DNA of 44,300 nt from Gyrodactylus bullatarudis (GCA_012064415.1 SSNU01000142.1:1-44300), one strand, 5' to 3'. Positions 12,130-23,399 are shown, numbered from the stretch's first letter. The notes: generated by a model from the letters alone, not told the origin. A program made the numbers and translations.

Positions 12130-12650
12130 GGAAAGATTATTATGTTATATAGAACAAATGGTATACTCATACAATTTGCTGAAACTAAAAGTTGGCTTAA
12201 AATTTTTAAAAGAAATATTGTCGATACATTTGATGAATTAATAAAATGCATCTTAACTGAAAATACTTTCTTGCATAGCTTGGTTATAGAGTTATGTAAA
12301 ATGCCAGAGAAGCCTGGAATAACTGAACAGTTTGTCTAATGGAAATAAACTCAAACTGGTACCAATTGCATATTCAATATTGTGTATTGAAGATTACGAT
12401 ACCATTAAAGAGATTATGAAATTGATGTTTATCAAACGTATTCTAGTTGGCCCGAAAATAAGAAAATTAATTAATGATAAAAGATTTTCAAACTTTCTGA
12501 ATACATTTGAAAAATGGGCTATTACAAGCTTCAGAATATTAATAAACATTTTCATAAATTTAATGATAAAATAGAAGAGAGATATTTCGGAAATAAGGAT
12601 ATTAATATGCTAGCTGATTATTGCTGGACGATTTCCCAAAATTATAATTT
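12130..12650 (+). pseudogene. Unrecognised transposase-like relic
   Basis: Three plus-strand segments in shifting frames look protein-derived. The first is at 12142-12339. The second, at about 12330-12500, includes GNKLKLVPIAYSILCIEDYD, which resembles the core of DDE transposases in which a pre-catalytic strand precedes the second acidic residue. The third, at about 12525-12650, includes FNDKIEERYFGNKDINMLAD and DYCWTI. I cannot name the family. It lies directly against the left end of a small MULE, which may have inserted into it. Confidence 0.35.
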
Positions 12651-12654
12651 TTAG

Positions 12655-13476
12655 AAGGGTTAGTCTCAAAAGTAGCCCCAAAATTTTCATAAATTCCGAA
12701 AGTAGCCCCAACCTATTCGAGAAATTCCAAAAGTAGCCCCAAAGTGGGAATAATCCTAAAACTAGCCCCATTCTAGAAAATTTATCTCAGATTTAGCCCC
12801 AAAATTAACCCCATCATAATTCAGTTTATCGTTCTTAACTGAATTATGAAGATAGTATGTTTAGGAATTTTTAAATGTGTTTATCATCTCTATGAATAAT
12901 TAATTATACTAATTTAGAATTTTAGTACTTTGAAACATTATAAATCTTATTTTTTTAAACGATGGATATATCTGTTAATATATATGAATGGATCTATGTA
13001 TTCTCAAACATAGAGTATACATGATTTTATTTATGAAAATCCATAAATGCTAAATTATTGAATATTCGCAATCTTCATCCATTTCACGGAAGTATTTCAT
13101 TCACAAATTACCTCTCGGATTTATTTGTATCGAGAAAAGTGAAATATGCTGATGAAACCTCCCTTATATCTGACTATTATATGCTTAAAGTTGCGAATTC
13201 TATCGAAACTTCTTGAAAGTCTATCAAACTACAATAGAAGGTACTTATCAAGTTACAAAAGTTCTATTCGAAAAATCGTTGATCATAATTCACTCAAGTG
13301 TTCCTGTAACTTTATGAAAACTAATGGCTATCCTTGTGCTGAGATAAATTTTCTAGAATGGGGCTAGTTTTTGGATTATTCCCACTTTGGGGCTACTTTT
13401 GGAATTTTTCGAATAGATTTGGGGCTACTTTTGGAATTTCTCGAATAGGTTGGGGCTACTTTTGAGATTAACCCTT
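12655..13476. mobile_element. Small internally deleted Mutator-like element (MULE-A)
   Basis: The ends are AAGGGTTAGTCTCAAAAG and its reverse complement with one mismatch in 25. Both termini carry tandem subrepeats of the form GGGGCTACTTTTGGAATTTC: the left side reads the complement three to four times in 12670-12800, and the right side mirrors it in 13355-13465. The interior at 13060-13345 is a relic of the C-terminal transposase exon, including the SWIM zinc-finger start (LKCSCNFMKTNGYPC). It is shorter than MULE-B (22500-24856) but shares its interior, so it is an internal-deletion derivative. No clean 8-10 bp target duplication was found. Confidence 0.75.
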
Positions 13477-13709
13477 ATTAGAAATACTAATATTATTTTT
13501 AAAAACCTTAACCTGTGTTCTTCTTAAATGGGAGAAAGATTAGTCTTGAAAAATGAATTCTAAATTTAATTTTTGATACAAAATTAAATATATTTATCTC
13601 AAAATTTTTGAAAGCTCAATCACATCACAAATTGTAAATTTTAAAATCCGTAAAATTGTACGCATTTTCATGAATTTACGCCTTATAAAAGACTTTTTCG
13701 GAAACTTAA
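13477..13709. other. AT-rich spacer
   Basis: Nothing recognisable lies between the MULE end and repeat R1. Confidence 0.4.
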
Positions 13710-14070
13710 AAGCATTTGAGGGAAAATTGTCAGGGCCATAGCTAAAAGACTGAAAAAAGCTTCAGAATTTTTTTTTCAATTTTCGAACAAATTTCACTAT
13801 TATTGGAAATATCACGGAATTTTTAGGTCGAAGCTCAAAATGGTCAGGCATGGGATTGTAGCAAATTCTCTGCTCTTCAAAATGGTCATATACGAATATT
13901 CATTGAGAAAAAAAACGTTATAGGATAAAATTTGACTCATTTTTTTCGTACTAAATGTCAAATTACTCGAAAACTCCACGTTGAAAAAAGTTTTTTTTGA
14001 TATTTCTTACTTTCACATTAAACTCTACCAACCCTCCAAATTTTTTGACACCTACCATTTTTGCGTGATT
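13710..14070 (+). repeat. Dispersed repeat R1, longest copy
   Basis: This copy matches the inverted fragments at 6869-6970 (its first third) and 4491-4743 (its last two thirds), so it joins both into one unit of at least 360 bp. No protein frame is conserved between copies. It is probably a non-autonomous element or fossil 3' end of a retroelement. Confidence 0.7.
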
Positions 14071-14790
14071 ATGTTAGTCACAGGTTTAGGCAAAAGGGTC
14101 TGTAAAATATTCAACTGCGTTATTGATTTTTATCATAGTAATTTTAGAAATGTCTTAACAACAAGAAATCTAAAAAGGAGTTGATCCATACTTTTCAAGT
14201 TTATTAATTATAAATTATGATTATTATAATTTAGAATTTTTAAATGAGAGATGATAATATTGCAATTTATCGTACACAATGCATTTATTTATAAAGCAGA
14301 GTTTATGAGAGCATTAGCTCTAAATAAATGAGTTTTCAATTTTAAATCAAAGTTATTGGTGAAAATTTCAAGTCTCTAATAGAGCCCTGAAAATCTGATA
14401 CTCTTTGATAAAGATCTTCACAGTTCATGTCATACACGCTTTTTTGTATTTGTATCGGTAAATAGGCCGGAAGACGATTTGGGTTTAAAAAGTTATAATA
14501 TATTTATTTAACTATTCATATATCTTTATTAGAATTAAATAACTCTCCAGATTATATTACAGGTGAAAGCTTTGTAAAGTGACGAGAGCTGTATGAATGT
14601 TCAAGTAGACGTTATTTATATAAAATTTCTACCCCAAATTTCATAAATAATCAAAGCATGTTCAAAAATTTACTTTTTCTGATTCTAATGAACTATTTAT
14701 TAAGATGATTCAGATGACGAGTGAATATTTAGTTAAAAGGAGTTTTCAACTTCATAGATATTGTATTATCTAAAGGGCAAAAGTAAACCC
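14071..14790. other. AT-rich stretch
   Basis: No gene is supported. 14680-14740 carries the motif AGACGAGTGAATA-type (here GATGACGAGTGAATATTTAG), matching sequence beside the promoter-like blocks at 7045 and 22830, so a fragment of that block family is present. Confidence 0.4.
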
Positions 14791-14879
14791 TTTATTGAAA
14801 CTTAGGTCAATATTTGAATGGTCAAAACGTTTGGATGACCATGGCTGAGAATTCAAATATTGACCTAAATTTCAATAAA
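14791..14879. repeat. Long hairpin, 29-bp stem
   Basis: Arms 14791-14819 and 14851-14879 pair over 29 bp with one mismatch, around a 31-nt loop that itself contains GGTC/GACC complementarity. Its size and symmetry resemble a microRNA-type precursor or a miniature foldback. There is no evidence of expression. Confidence 0.7.
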
Positions 14880-15340
14880 TTTTATTATAAAACTAATTTC
14901 AGATCATTTTTTACCGATTCAAAAAGTAAATCCTATCTCTTGGTCCCGATTTTTGTATTCCTAAACTACACAATGAAATTGAAGACAAGACAGCTTTTGA
15001 ACGTTTGATGTATGAACTAAGTCTTACGCAGAACCGATTCTAACACAGAGAAGTTTAAACTTGATCTTTGATCTATTTACAGAAGTTTTGATCGTAAACC
15101 TCTTAGGTCTAGTTTAATTACTAAAGAGCATTTTGCAGCGCTTGAAGAACTAAAATCTAGTGAGAACATCTTTTTACATTACTAACCCTGATAAGGGAAA
15201 GGGGATAGTGATAATGTATAAGGAGGATTATTATGAGGCAGTGTTATATTTTCTCTCAGATAAAAGTAAATTTGTAAATGAAGGACAAGATAGATCTTAT
15301 TATAAGTCAATGGAATCCTTTCCTTGTATAAAATAGCTAA
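14880..15340 (+). pseudogene. Penelope-like element fragment (N-terminal and RT-proximal part)
   Basis: The plus-strand peptides match the minus-strand copy at 12000-11530. LHNEIEDKTAFERLMYELSL corresponds to KKNEIEDKAAFERLVYEL, and SFDRKPLRSSLITKEHF and NPDKGKGIVIMYKEDYYEA are followed by LSDKSKFVNEGQDRSYYKSM. Frameshifts break it and it stops before the RT catalytic box. Confidence 0.8.
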
Positions 15341-15739
15341 GGGATTGTTTGGCAGAAATACACTGCTTGGAGATTTTTCAACTTTTTTAAAGAGATTTAA
15401 CCAAATTCACACATTATGTACAAAAGTTCGTGCTGATTCCAAATATACTAATTTCAATATATCTTTCCTGGAAAATTAAGAGGTAATAGCCCTCGAAGTT
15501 TTTTTAAATTTTTGTTGTTATGGTATTTTCAATGGGTCCTAATTTCACTTCCTAGCAAGATATCACAGTACGAAATATATCATTAGATAGTAGATGAAGA
15601 AAACTATAACATATCAAAAATTCAAATCAATAAGAAAAATAGTAAAAAAGTTATAAGACTTTAAGGGTTTTGGAGTTTGACTCAGTGTTCAAAAAAAAGG
15701 GGAACACTTAACAAAAATTACACACAAGTTTCATGTTTA
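15341..15739. other. AT-rich stretch
   Basis: This may hold further decayed Penelope sequence, but no motif is readable. No other feature is seen. Confidence 0.35.
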
Positions 15740-16205
15740 TAGCTAGGATGTCTATGAAATGAAATGAATTGAACAATACATGTTCTGATTTACAATTATA
15801 ATTTTCATATCGAAGTTGATAGTAAAAAGTACATAAATAGTATGATAATTCTAATGATATCTCTCCATATAGAGATGATAAATAAATGCATCTCAGTGAG
15901 GCTTGTTTTTTTTCAAAAGATTTGGTACATATATCAACACTAGTATTAAAGTATTTCTTATCTACGATCAGACATTATGCGTTATGAAAATGTATACTAT
16001 TTTTCTACCAATTGTTAATTATTCATTTCTTCATCTATTTTTTTGTTTTTCTCTTCCTGAAATAATCACATAATATCAGATAATCTCTCATTATGAATGA
16101 TGTTTTATTTACAAGTCGTTTTTTTATCTTGTTAAGAAACAATAGATTTCATTGGTATTCTTTCTTTTGAAATAGTTGCAAAAGCTTATGGTGAAAATTT
16201 CCACA
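15740..16205 (+). repeat. Dispersed repeat R2, copy 1
   Basis: It begins with GAAATGAAATGAATTGAACAA and runs parallel to 43826-44300 over about 460 bp. Shared landmarks include TTGGTACATATAT, ATAAATGCATCT and GCTTATGGTGAAAATT versus GCTGATGGTGAAGATT. There is no coding potential. The first about 60 bp also occur, inverted about a centre, in the palindrome at 39975-41507. Confidence 0.75.
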
Positions 16206-16583
16206 GCATTAGACTGAGCCTCTTATTTTATTTATTATTGAACCAATTATTGGTTGAGAAAAAAAACATAATAGCAGTTTTTTTGTTTTTTATTTCAATC
16301 ACGCTATTCCCATGATATTTCAAGCTATTTTTAAACAAGTTAGCGTGTAACTCGTGATTTTTCTTTTTAATTCAAATAATGAGTGCAAAATTTGATATTT
16401 GTGAAGAATCGGTTGAGAAAACTATAAGCAAGATTGGTTAGCAAAACAGTAAATATCTTTACAAGAAATATTTAAAGTTTTGTGATTTTTGTTTACTTGA
16501 AACTAGAGTTTTCATATGCAGCTTCATCTCTAAAAATCTACAAGAACAGTTTGGTTTAAATATGAATATAATAACAATTTTTT
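16206..16583. other. AT-rich stretch
   Basis: No feature is supported here. Confidence 0.35.
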
Positions 16584-17620
16584 TTAGTTTATGAATCTAG
16601 TTTTAATTTCTTTAATGAATTCTTTCAAGTTTATTCTTTTCAATGAGTTAGGTTGCGTATCATAGTTCTTTTTACATCGATTAAAAATAGCTAGATTTTT
16701 AACGTGACCTTCAATTCTGAAGCGTTCTCTAATTCTGGGGATTCTCTGGGGCTTCAATGGGGATTTTAATGATGTGTTGAAATGTATATCAATAAAATCA
16801 TCAAAACTGAAAACTATTTTCATATCACCAGCATATTTTAAAATCTTGATTTATAAGAATACAATATTGAACAGTAGAGGTCCTACTCTAGAGCATTATG
16901 GAACTTCCATTAGTTTGGAAATTGAATCTTTGTTTTCATGAGAAATAAATTACCTACGTATTGTATTAACATTTCAAGAAGATATGAGCATATGCCATAT
17001 TTATGACATATTTCGATGATTTTATGAATGTATATCTTTTCGAATGCTTTAGATAAAACAATGTAGATGACAATAGATTTCTTTTTTTCTTTAACGAGAA
17101 GTGAGATATATATAGTGAATAGACTCACAGATAAAGGACAATATGACAATAACCCATCACAGAAAGTACAATCCAAAAATAGTTTACAAATATTATAAAT
17201 TATCCATAAATATGAAATATTAAAACAAAATTAAGATTGTACAATTGAAAACTAAGTGATAGAGATTGTTTATATTGGTCAATAAAATAGAATTCCTTAC
17301 GAGACCATTCTAGTTATAAACGTGATAAACACTACTAACTATGGCAGAAGATGATGAATTCATTAAAGAACTGTTCAAAGAGGAACATAAAGAATCTAAC
17401 TGTGGCAACAAGATAAAACATATAGTTTAGAAAATCAAATATATTTTTTTCGCATGATTTTCTCCGACAAAAACCATGCTGATTTGGATCAATTTTATTT
17501 AAATTAATTATGCTGAGAATCTTGACGAATAGAATTGAGCCAATGCTCTTCATAAGATTATTTTGTGTTATTATTGGTCTAAATTCATTACCAATAGTCA
17601 TTGAAATCTCGACCAATCAG
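16584..17620 (-). pseudogene. Non-LTR retrotransposon (LINE) reverse transcriptase relic
   Basis: Minus-strand pieces in RT order are visible. NEFRPIITQNNLMKSIG and DPNQHGFCRRKSCEKNIFDF (17616-17450) match the RT fingers region (YRPI...QHGF...S). VLSKAFEKIYIHKIIEICHK (17100-16980) matches KAFDKI..h.LL.KL. SRVGPLLFNIVFL (about 16880) matches the GSVLGPLLFLI box. KYAGDMKIVFSFDDFID (about 16830) is the catalytic YADD box with the first Asp changed to Gly. The conserved LINE tail (FRIEGHVKNLAIFNRCKKN to TRFIN) ends at 16584. Stops and deletions make it inactive. It is the same family as 39102-39885. Confidence 0.8.
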
Positions 17621-17683
17621 ATTATGCTAAATTCATCGAAACAATCGAAAATTGAGCGTGGTGAATCATTTTTCGATTACTTC

Positions 17684-17788
17684 ACCGCGTTTCAAAAAGC
17701 TTATTGTCATCACTGCTGTCTTTATTAACTAAAAGAAAAAGATCATCTATATATCTCATATACAAACTTTACCGCGTTTCAAAAAGCT
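17684..17788 (-). mobile_element. Tiny Penelope RT fragment flanked by an 18-bp direct repeat
   Basis: ACCGCGTTTCAAAAAGCT occurs exactly at 17684-17701 and 17771-17788. The 69 bp between encode, on the minus strand, LYMRYIDDLFLLVNKDSS, the Penelope-like RT catalytic box also found at 19540-19470. The pattern fits insertion of a short Penelope cDNA piece with target duplication, or a template-switch duplication. Confidence 0.7.
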
Positions 17789-18343
17789 GAAAAGTTCAAA
17801 AGCTCAAGTTTATGAATTCACTGTAATATGCGATCGCATGTATCACCTCGTATAAATTTCAAAACCGATAGATATAACATGATGAAGATTTTCAATAAAA
17901 TGATCAATTTTCAAATTCTATTACTTTTGAGTAGATTATATAATATACTAAAAATTATTATTTATTCGTTTGTATACTTTTTTGCGATTTTTAAGCTACT
18001 ATTTTTGACGCTCTGTTCATTACCATTTGGCTTAAGTACGGGAATAAATTTTGCACACACACTAACTTTTTAATTTTTTTCTAAAATATTTCGGATTTAA
18101 CTTCAAATCATTATTATTCAGCGAAATTTTGAACAGCTATAATGAAATTTGGTCACGAGACTTAAACTTTTATCCTCTATTGAATGGTTTAAGTCTCAAG
18201 GCAAAAATATCATGGATAACAAAGATAACCATAGGAAAGAATATAAAATTTTCTATAAAATGATGTTCAATTATATATAGAATCTTGAGAAATTTAAGAG
18301 AAATGGATCCTAAAAGTTGAGAGGGAATGATAATTCTAGCTTT
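17789..18343. other. AT-rich stretch
   Basis: No gene or repeat is supported. The open frame at 17828-18073 is hydrophobic and low-complexity with no recognisable domain. Confidence 0.35.
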
Positions 18344-18425
18344 AATTTCATTGGTCGGAATAACACTCGAATATCATTGGTCAATGAAAATGAGGCAGAG
18401 AGGTATAGGTAACAGATTAATTAGC
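18344..18425 (+). promoter_or_regulatory. Double-CCAAT plus TATA-like cassette (orphan copy)
   Basis: ATTGG, then CATTGG about 22 bp later, then GAGGCAGAGAGGTATAGG. The same order and spacing occur at 32893-32960 (Tigger arm) and 34670-34735. Here the TATA box is degraded. It is probably a fossil terminal-repeat fragment of the Tigger family that carries this cassette. Confidence 0.5.
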
Positions 18426-19055
18426 TTATAAATTTATTTCGAGGTGTTATCTATCCAATTACCTGTATTAGTAAATGTTAAATTTTCAATAGAGACGAGT
18501 ACAAATTTTTCATGGATGAAAATATCTTCAAATTTTTCTAAAACGTTTGTACAAGATTTAGAAACGAATTATCCAATGACTTTTATTATGAATGCTGTGC
18601 GCTAGATTCGAAGAAATTTTCGAAAAACTAATACTGTAAAACCTTTTGTAATTTTTTAAAGATAATCTTATTGACATTTCAAAAGCATTTCACCATACCT
18701 TGCTGAGTTTAATCTTTAAATGATTCTTGTATGAATGACTTGAACCAACCTTTTAACTTTTATCATTTTCAAAGTATTTATATAGAATGTTAAATACCAA
18801 TATTTTTGGTCAAATTCAATAGGTCAATCGAACGTATAATCTGTGTTAATATCTATCTTCTACCTATTTTTCAAGCTCAATATTGTTTACACAAATATAT
18901 GAAGATGATTTAAAGTTAACTATCTTGAATATAGTATTCCCACAATCTTTGCCAACTCGGTAGATGTAGGATTCTTTGCAAATTTTATCATGCAAATCGT
19001 GTATGATGTCAATTCAATATGGCATACATACAGGAATTTACGTGTTTTCTTGCTT
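18426..19055. other. AT-rich stretch
   Basis: No feature is supported beyond possible decayed Penelope sequence towards the right end. Confidence 0.35.
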
Positions 19056-20030
19056 TTGATGCTCGAACTAACTTTTGAATTAGAAAAATTCGTTAGAGTT
19101 TCGTCAATCTACTTCTCAGGATTGTATGGCATGTATCACCTTTGAAAGAAAGAGTTGATGTTGATTTTATCTCAAACTCCTCTTCTTCTTGAACTCTTTT
19201 GGATAACCATCGTATTCAGAAAGTTATTTGAGCTTTGATTTTACATATTCCGATGAGACAATTTTTTTAGAAATGCGTTGCTGATTTTCTTTGGTGAGAA
19301 AAAATTTGAAATTTCAAGAATTGGGATGGAGCGTACGTCTACCTGTAAATTCCTGTTTGTGGAACCATCGCGTTCGATTGACACATCGAGGAAACTGAGA
19401 GTTTGTTCTCCTCTCATGTGTAAAGCTCATATTGACATGAAGGTTGTTAAGTTCAATTGATAAATTGTCAATACTGCTGTTTTTATTAACTAAAAGAAAA
19501 AGATCATCTATATATCTCATATACAAACTTGAATTTTCAGCGAAAAGCTACATAGTATAGTCGGCATTATTTTTTGCTGTCAATTACTTTGGCATCAATG
19601 AGGAGAAACCTGCTTCGATCCGACAGTATAAGTTCTTTGGATATGTAGTCAGATGTGTTCACTGAAGTAATTCCAGTTTCTTTTTCGACGTCGGAAAAGA
19701 GTATATTCGGATCTTTCCTCAATCTTATCAATGCTTCATATTGGCAATTTTCAAAGCATCTTTCACAACTGAATTGAAACGTTCTCTGTCTTGTTCAGAA
19801 GAGATCGGCATTCTCTTAGTAACTGTGATGAAACTTGAAAACCCAAAATTTGTTCGTGAGTCAAATTTGGTCAACTTACTTCTATTTTTGTTAAGAAATG
19901 ACTTACAAAGTGAATCATTTTTCGAATATCTTCTACAGAATACTTATTCAACTATAAAAGAATATTTAAATATAAATAAGAGTGATATGTGTTATTCGAA
20001 TTTTTTCAGACAAAAGAATTTTATATAGCC
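19056..20030 (-). pseudogene. Penelope-like element fragment with internal deletion
   Basis: On the minus strand, 20030-19790 gives FDSRTNFGFSSFITVTKRMP, then YEALIRLRKDPNILFS. At 19700-19600 come VNTSDYISKELILSDRSRF and LLIDAKVIDS. After a gap, LYMRYIDDLFLLVNKNSSID and LHVNMSFTHERRTNSQFP (19530-19380) are the RT catalytic box and downstream Penelope signature. The segment between the DY....LSD block and YIDD (RT motifs 2-4) is missing. Lower coordinates to 19056 look like frame-broken C-terminal sequence. It matches the family at 43655-43828. Confidence 0.75.
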
Positions 20031-20934
20031 GTTTGATTTCAAAACCAAGTCAATTAATCAGAAATTTATCCTAAATTTAGCTCAATCTTTTCTAGAAAAT
20101 CTAGGAAACATGATATTTTTCTGTATTTGAAATAATACTCTCTATATAGTATAGATATGTGAGTTAAAAAATAAAAATATCAAAAGCTTGCCCACGAAGC
20201 TTGTTCACATTCTCATACATCTCTCATTTCTTGTCTGAGCCTCATTTTACCTGTAATCATTTTTTAGAAACTTTTTAAGAATACACACACAAAGAAGAGA
20301 TAAATAAATATAATGTATACGGAATACAGATACAATACATTGAAAATAGAACAGATTCATACTAATCGGGTTAGTATGCGTGTTATATAGGGTTTTTTGG
20401 GGAGAAGACTAGTGTCATTTCATTGGTCCCTATGGACCAATCAGAGTCGAGTATTTTCGTAATTTTCTGAACTCATTTTGATCTGTAACATGAATTTTCG
20501 TACATGAATGGAAAGAGAATTTTTCGGGCAATCCCAAAAATTAAAAATAATTTCCCTACCATGCTGAATAAAAAACCTTTTTGAATTTTTTAGATTATAT
20601 GAGCAGCAATATTCGAAATAGTAGAAAAAGTTCAATGAACTTACACTTGGAGGCGTAGTGTTTTTTCAAACTCTAAAGACTATTAAATGGAATCTTAACA
20701 TATACTTTATTCCCATAATCTGATACTTATATAATCTAAAAAATTCAAATTAAAAAAATTTGTTCTACTTTCAATGTATTGTATCTGTAATAATATCTTG
20801 AAAACCTCATTCAGTTATATATTTTCATGATAGAATCATAAGACAGTATAGGTAAGTCAACCTCAATATTAAAAAAATATAATTGTTTCAAGTGAGAGTA
20901 AAATGAGGTAAGAACTCGAAATATGAAAAATAGA
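20031..20934. other. AT-rich stretch
   Basis: No gene is supported. A CCAAT-type pair (CATTGGTCC...GGACCAATCA) forms a short palindrome at about 20420-20445; nothing else is recognisable. Confidence 0.4.
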
Positions 20935-21493
20935 CTATATAAAAATAGCATTGATAAAATGAAATTTACTTATAATTGATCTCTCACAGAAAAATCGAAA
21001 CTCCTTTGAGGGATCATTTAGCAAGTTGTTGACACTCATCCATAGTTGGTGGAAGACTTGAGCTGCTTTGGATATTGAATTGTTCTTCCTTGTATTGAAC
21101 CAATTGCAAAGATAAACCTGCATTGTGAATTGCACACCTTTCTTCAAGTTAGCATCAGGATTATAGTATCGAAATATAGTATTGTAGCAGTTTAGAAGCT
21201 GTAGTCGACCATCGAGCATTGTGCATTTTTCCAGGTTCATTGCCTCTGACGAATTTGCATATCGTGGCATCTGTGTGTTTGAAATCAAAAATGACAAGAT
21301 AGGTAACGTTGTAGAGATAGCGTTGATACTCTCTTAAGATAACTGGTTTTTGAATAATATCAAGTGTTACACCATTGAAAAGAGTATTTTTTCCTTTTTC
21401 GAATGAGCTAAAAATTAATTTTTTACCTTTGCTAATAACTGAGATATAATATCTCTTAAACCATGAGGAATTTCTAAAAACGAATAGCACCAT
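20935..21493 (-). pseudogene. Unrecognised broken frame, probably transposon-derived
   Basis: Two overlapping minus-strand frames join with one frameshift near 21170. The first includes EYQRYLYNVTYLVIFDFKH, then FVRGNEPGKMHNARW and STTASKLLQYY. The second continues FRYYNPDANLKKGVQFTMQV and AAQVFHQLWMSVNNLLNDPS. The PGKMHNARW.TTA.KLL pattern reminds me of a block in uncharacterised, repeat-associated invertebrate proteins, but I cannot name the domain. A CTCTTTCAG acceptor-like site precedes the first ATG. The single frameshift suggests a relatively young relic. Confidence 0.4.
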
Positions 21494-21730
21494 CTGAAAG
21501 AGTTTTAAATTCTACCGGTCATTGCCTAGTTTCAGTTAAGTATATCAAAATCTTCACTATTAATTGTTGAGATAAATTTGTATCAGAAATCGATGATAAA
21601 TTCGAACAAATCAAAATTGAAAGCATATCTAGATTAAAGTAAGAAGGATCTAGACAGTCCTCCCTCTAACATGAGAGAAAACCAAAGGTTAAAAAACATA
21701 CACATGTGTGAATAAACAATCCCAATGATT

Positions 21731-22244
21731 GACGTCGTTAATATCTGTCTAGCCAATCCAATGTCCCCCATTTTTCCATTCCTAACTTTCGACTAAGATT
21801 ACAGATGGTGAAATATTTTTCGATAAGGATTCAAATTTTTGTGTTCATCAATTCAATTAGAATTATGTAAAGGAATTATTTATTCAAAATCAGAAATGTT
21901 TTTCTCTCTACTTTTAAAATCTTTATGGAATGTCAGGGCTTCTAGTTCCTTAAGCATTCCTTTTTTATCTTCAAGATTCAAGAAGATTTCCAAAACTTCT
22001 AGATCGGAATAAAATCTGTCATCTATTGGGTTAGTCGCCTCATTCTTCTGAGTAAACTTCACATTGTTGAAACAATTGACGATTGTTTTTGCTTCGGCCT
22101 CGTTCCATGCTTGTTTGGCAATATGTAGGCATTCGAGGAGGTTGATATCTTTTTTAATGGTCATCTTTTTAGACGTCATTAATATCTGTCTAGCCAATCT
22201 AATGTCCCCCATTTTTTCATTCCAAACTGTCGACTAAGATTGTA
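21731..22244. repeat. 73-bp direct repeat around the Tigger C-terminal fragment
   Basis: GACGTCGTTAATATCTGTCT...GACTAAGATTACAG at 21731-21803 recurs at 22171-22244 with a few differences. The right copy overlaps the start of the Tigger C-terminal frame (MGDIRLARQ...). The left copy is therefore a partial duplication of coding sequence, which places the duplication after the gene existed. Confidence 0.7.
21880..22212 (-). pseudogene. Tigger/pogo transposase C-terminal fragment
   Basis: The 110-residue frame contains LLECLHIAKQAWNEAEAKTI followed by VNCF, the AW....TI.NCF motif that ends the DDE domain of Tigger/pogo transposases. An acidic tail follows (ISDFE then stop). The catalytic part is absent. 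It could derive from the same family as 41831-43359 or 11-1095. Confidence 0.6.
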
Positions 22245-22384
22245 GATTTAATACACTTCAATAGATTGTTCTCTGTTTTGAAGAGAAAAACTTCCTTGAA
22301 GTCATTTTCATGCTTTTAAGAATTGGCATACTAAAATTGAAGAAATAGATATATTAACACCAATATTAAATATATCTTTTTCTT

Positions 22385-22499
22385 CAATTTTAATATGATT
22401 TTTAATGGATTTTCGGACGTATTTGAAAATTGGCATACATCTTGATATGAAAGATCTTTTGATATGTTTATAATTTTCTGTTCTAAAAAAGATATTTTT
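22385..22499 (-). pseudogene. LINE fragment truncated by MULE-B
   Basis: NYKHIKRSFISRCMPIFKYV parallels DHYKDIHRSFISRCMQIQKC in the LINE at 39420-39490. The upstream part is cut exactly where the MULE-B terminal repeat starts at 22500, suggesting the MULE inserted into a LINE. Confidence 0.6.
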
Positions 22500-22799
22500 A
22501 GGGTTTATTCCAAAAGTAGCTTCAAATCTATTCAAAAAAATTCCAAATGTAGCCCCAAGAATTTCCAAAAGTAGTCTCAAAGTGGGAATAATTCTAAAAC
22601 TAGCTTCATTCTAGAATTTTTTTTAGATTCAACCCCATATTTTTCCGATATTAACCTCATCGTAATACAGTCAACTTTATGAAATGTTTATTTCAAATTA
22701 TTCTCAACTGAATGCATCGTTTATGTTTATGAATTTTAAAATAATGTGTTTAGTATCACTATGAATAATAATTTATTATAATTAAATATATATTTCTTC

Positions 22800-22946
22800 T
22801 AACTCTGATGAACTATTCATTAAGAGGATTTAGAAGACGAGTGAATATTTAGTTATAAAGCTCATATTTCACCGGTTCTCATCAGACTATTACACCGGCT
22901 AGATATATATAGCAAAATGTTTGAAAAATCGAAATCCTCTGATTGG
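22800..22946 (-). promoter_or_regulatory. Conserved promoter-like block (copy 2)
   Basis: Minus strand: CCAATC (22946-22941), TATATAT (about 22908-22902), then the CCGGTG...TCTGATGAGAACCGG...TGAAA segment (22897-22865), and GACGAGTGAATATTTAG on the plus strand at about 22832. It is highly similar to 7030-7160. It sits about 60 bp beyond the stop of G2, as copy 1 does relative to G1, so block and gene have travelled together. Confidence 0.5.
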
Positions 22947-23006
22947 TTCTTTTAATTTGAAGTATTGCAGGAAAGGGGGGGCAGGCTTGATGGCTTGTAT
23001 CCATGA

Positions 23007-23396
23007 TCATTGCTTTATTTTTACGTATCTGTCCAATGTTGTTTGCCGAATCAGACTTTTACGTTTTCTATATCTTTTATCATTTGCAGGTGCTGCCTTT
23101 TTCACATTTCCGATACTGCTAATTATAGGTTGAGAACTAATTCGATTATCAACTGCCGTTGACTCTTCTGTATTTGCACTTTCATTCTCAATCATAATTG
23201 TTGTTGGGGCAGAAGATTTGAGTTGATTATAATGAGACGTAGTTTCAACTACTTGCTCTTTGGGTTCAATTATTACTCCGACTTCCGATATATAACGATG
23301 AATATGATGGGTTTTTGTATTTTCGGACATAGAGTATACATGATTTGATAAGTTATTTGTTTTAACATAAACTTTCTTAATCTTCTTTAATCCCAT
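23007..23396 (-). CDS. Unrecognised protein G2: basic tail with PIP-like motif, inside MULE-B
   Basis: This is an open frame of 129 codons from ATG at 23396 to a stop at 23007, related to G1 at 7212. It has one copy of the repeat (STAVDNRISSQPII), then a basic stretch (KRYRKRKSL) and the terminal RQTTLDRYVKIKQ. QTTLDRYV fits the Q..L..Y start of a PCNA-interacting box but lacks the second aromatic residue. The N-terminal half is Ser/Thr/Glu-rich and probably disordered. It is encoded antisense to the MULE transposase, so it is either an accessory protein of the element or a captured gene. No catalytic domain is visible. The start codon is not tested by any ribosome-binding feature. Confidence 0.45.
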   Translation of the reverse strand: MGLKKIKKVYVKTNNLSNHVYSMSENTKTHHIHRYISEVGVIIEPKEQVVETTSHYNQLKSSAPTTIMIENESANTEESTAVDNRISSQPIISSIGNVKKAAPANDKRYRKRKSLIRQTTLDRYVKIKQ

Positions 23397-23399
23397 ACA

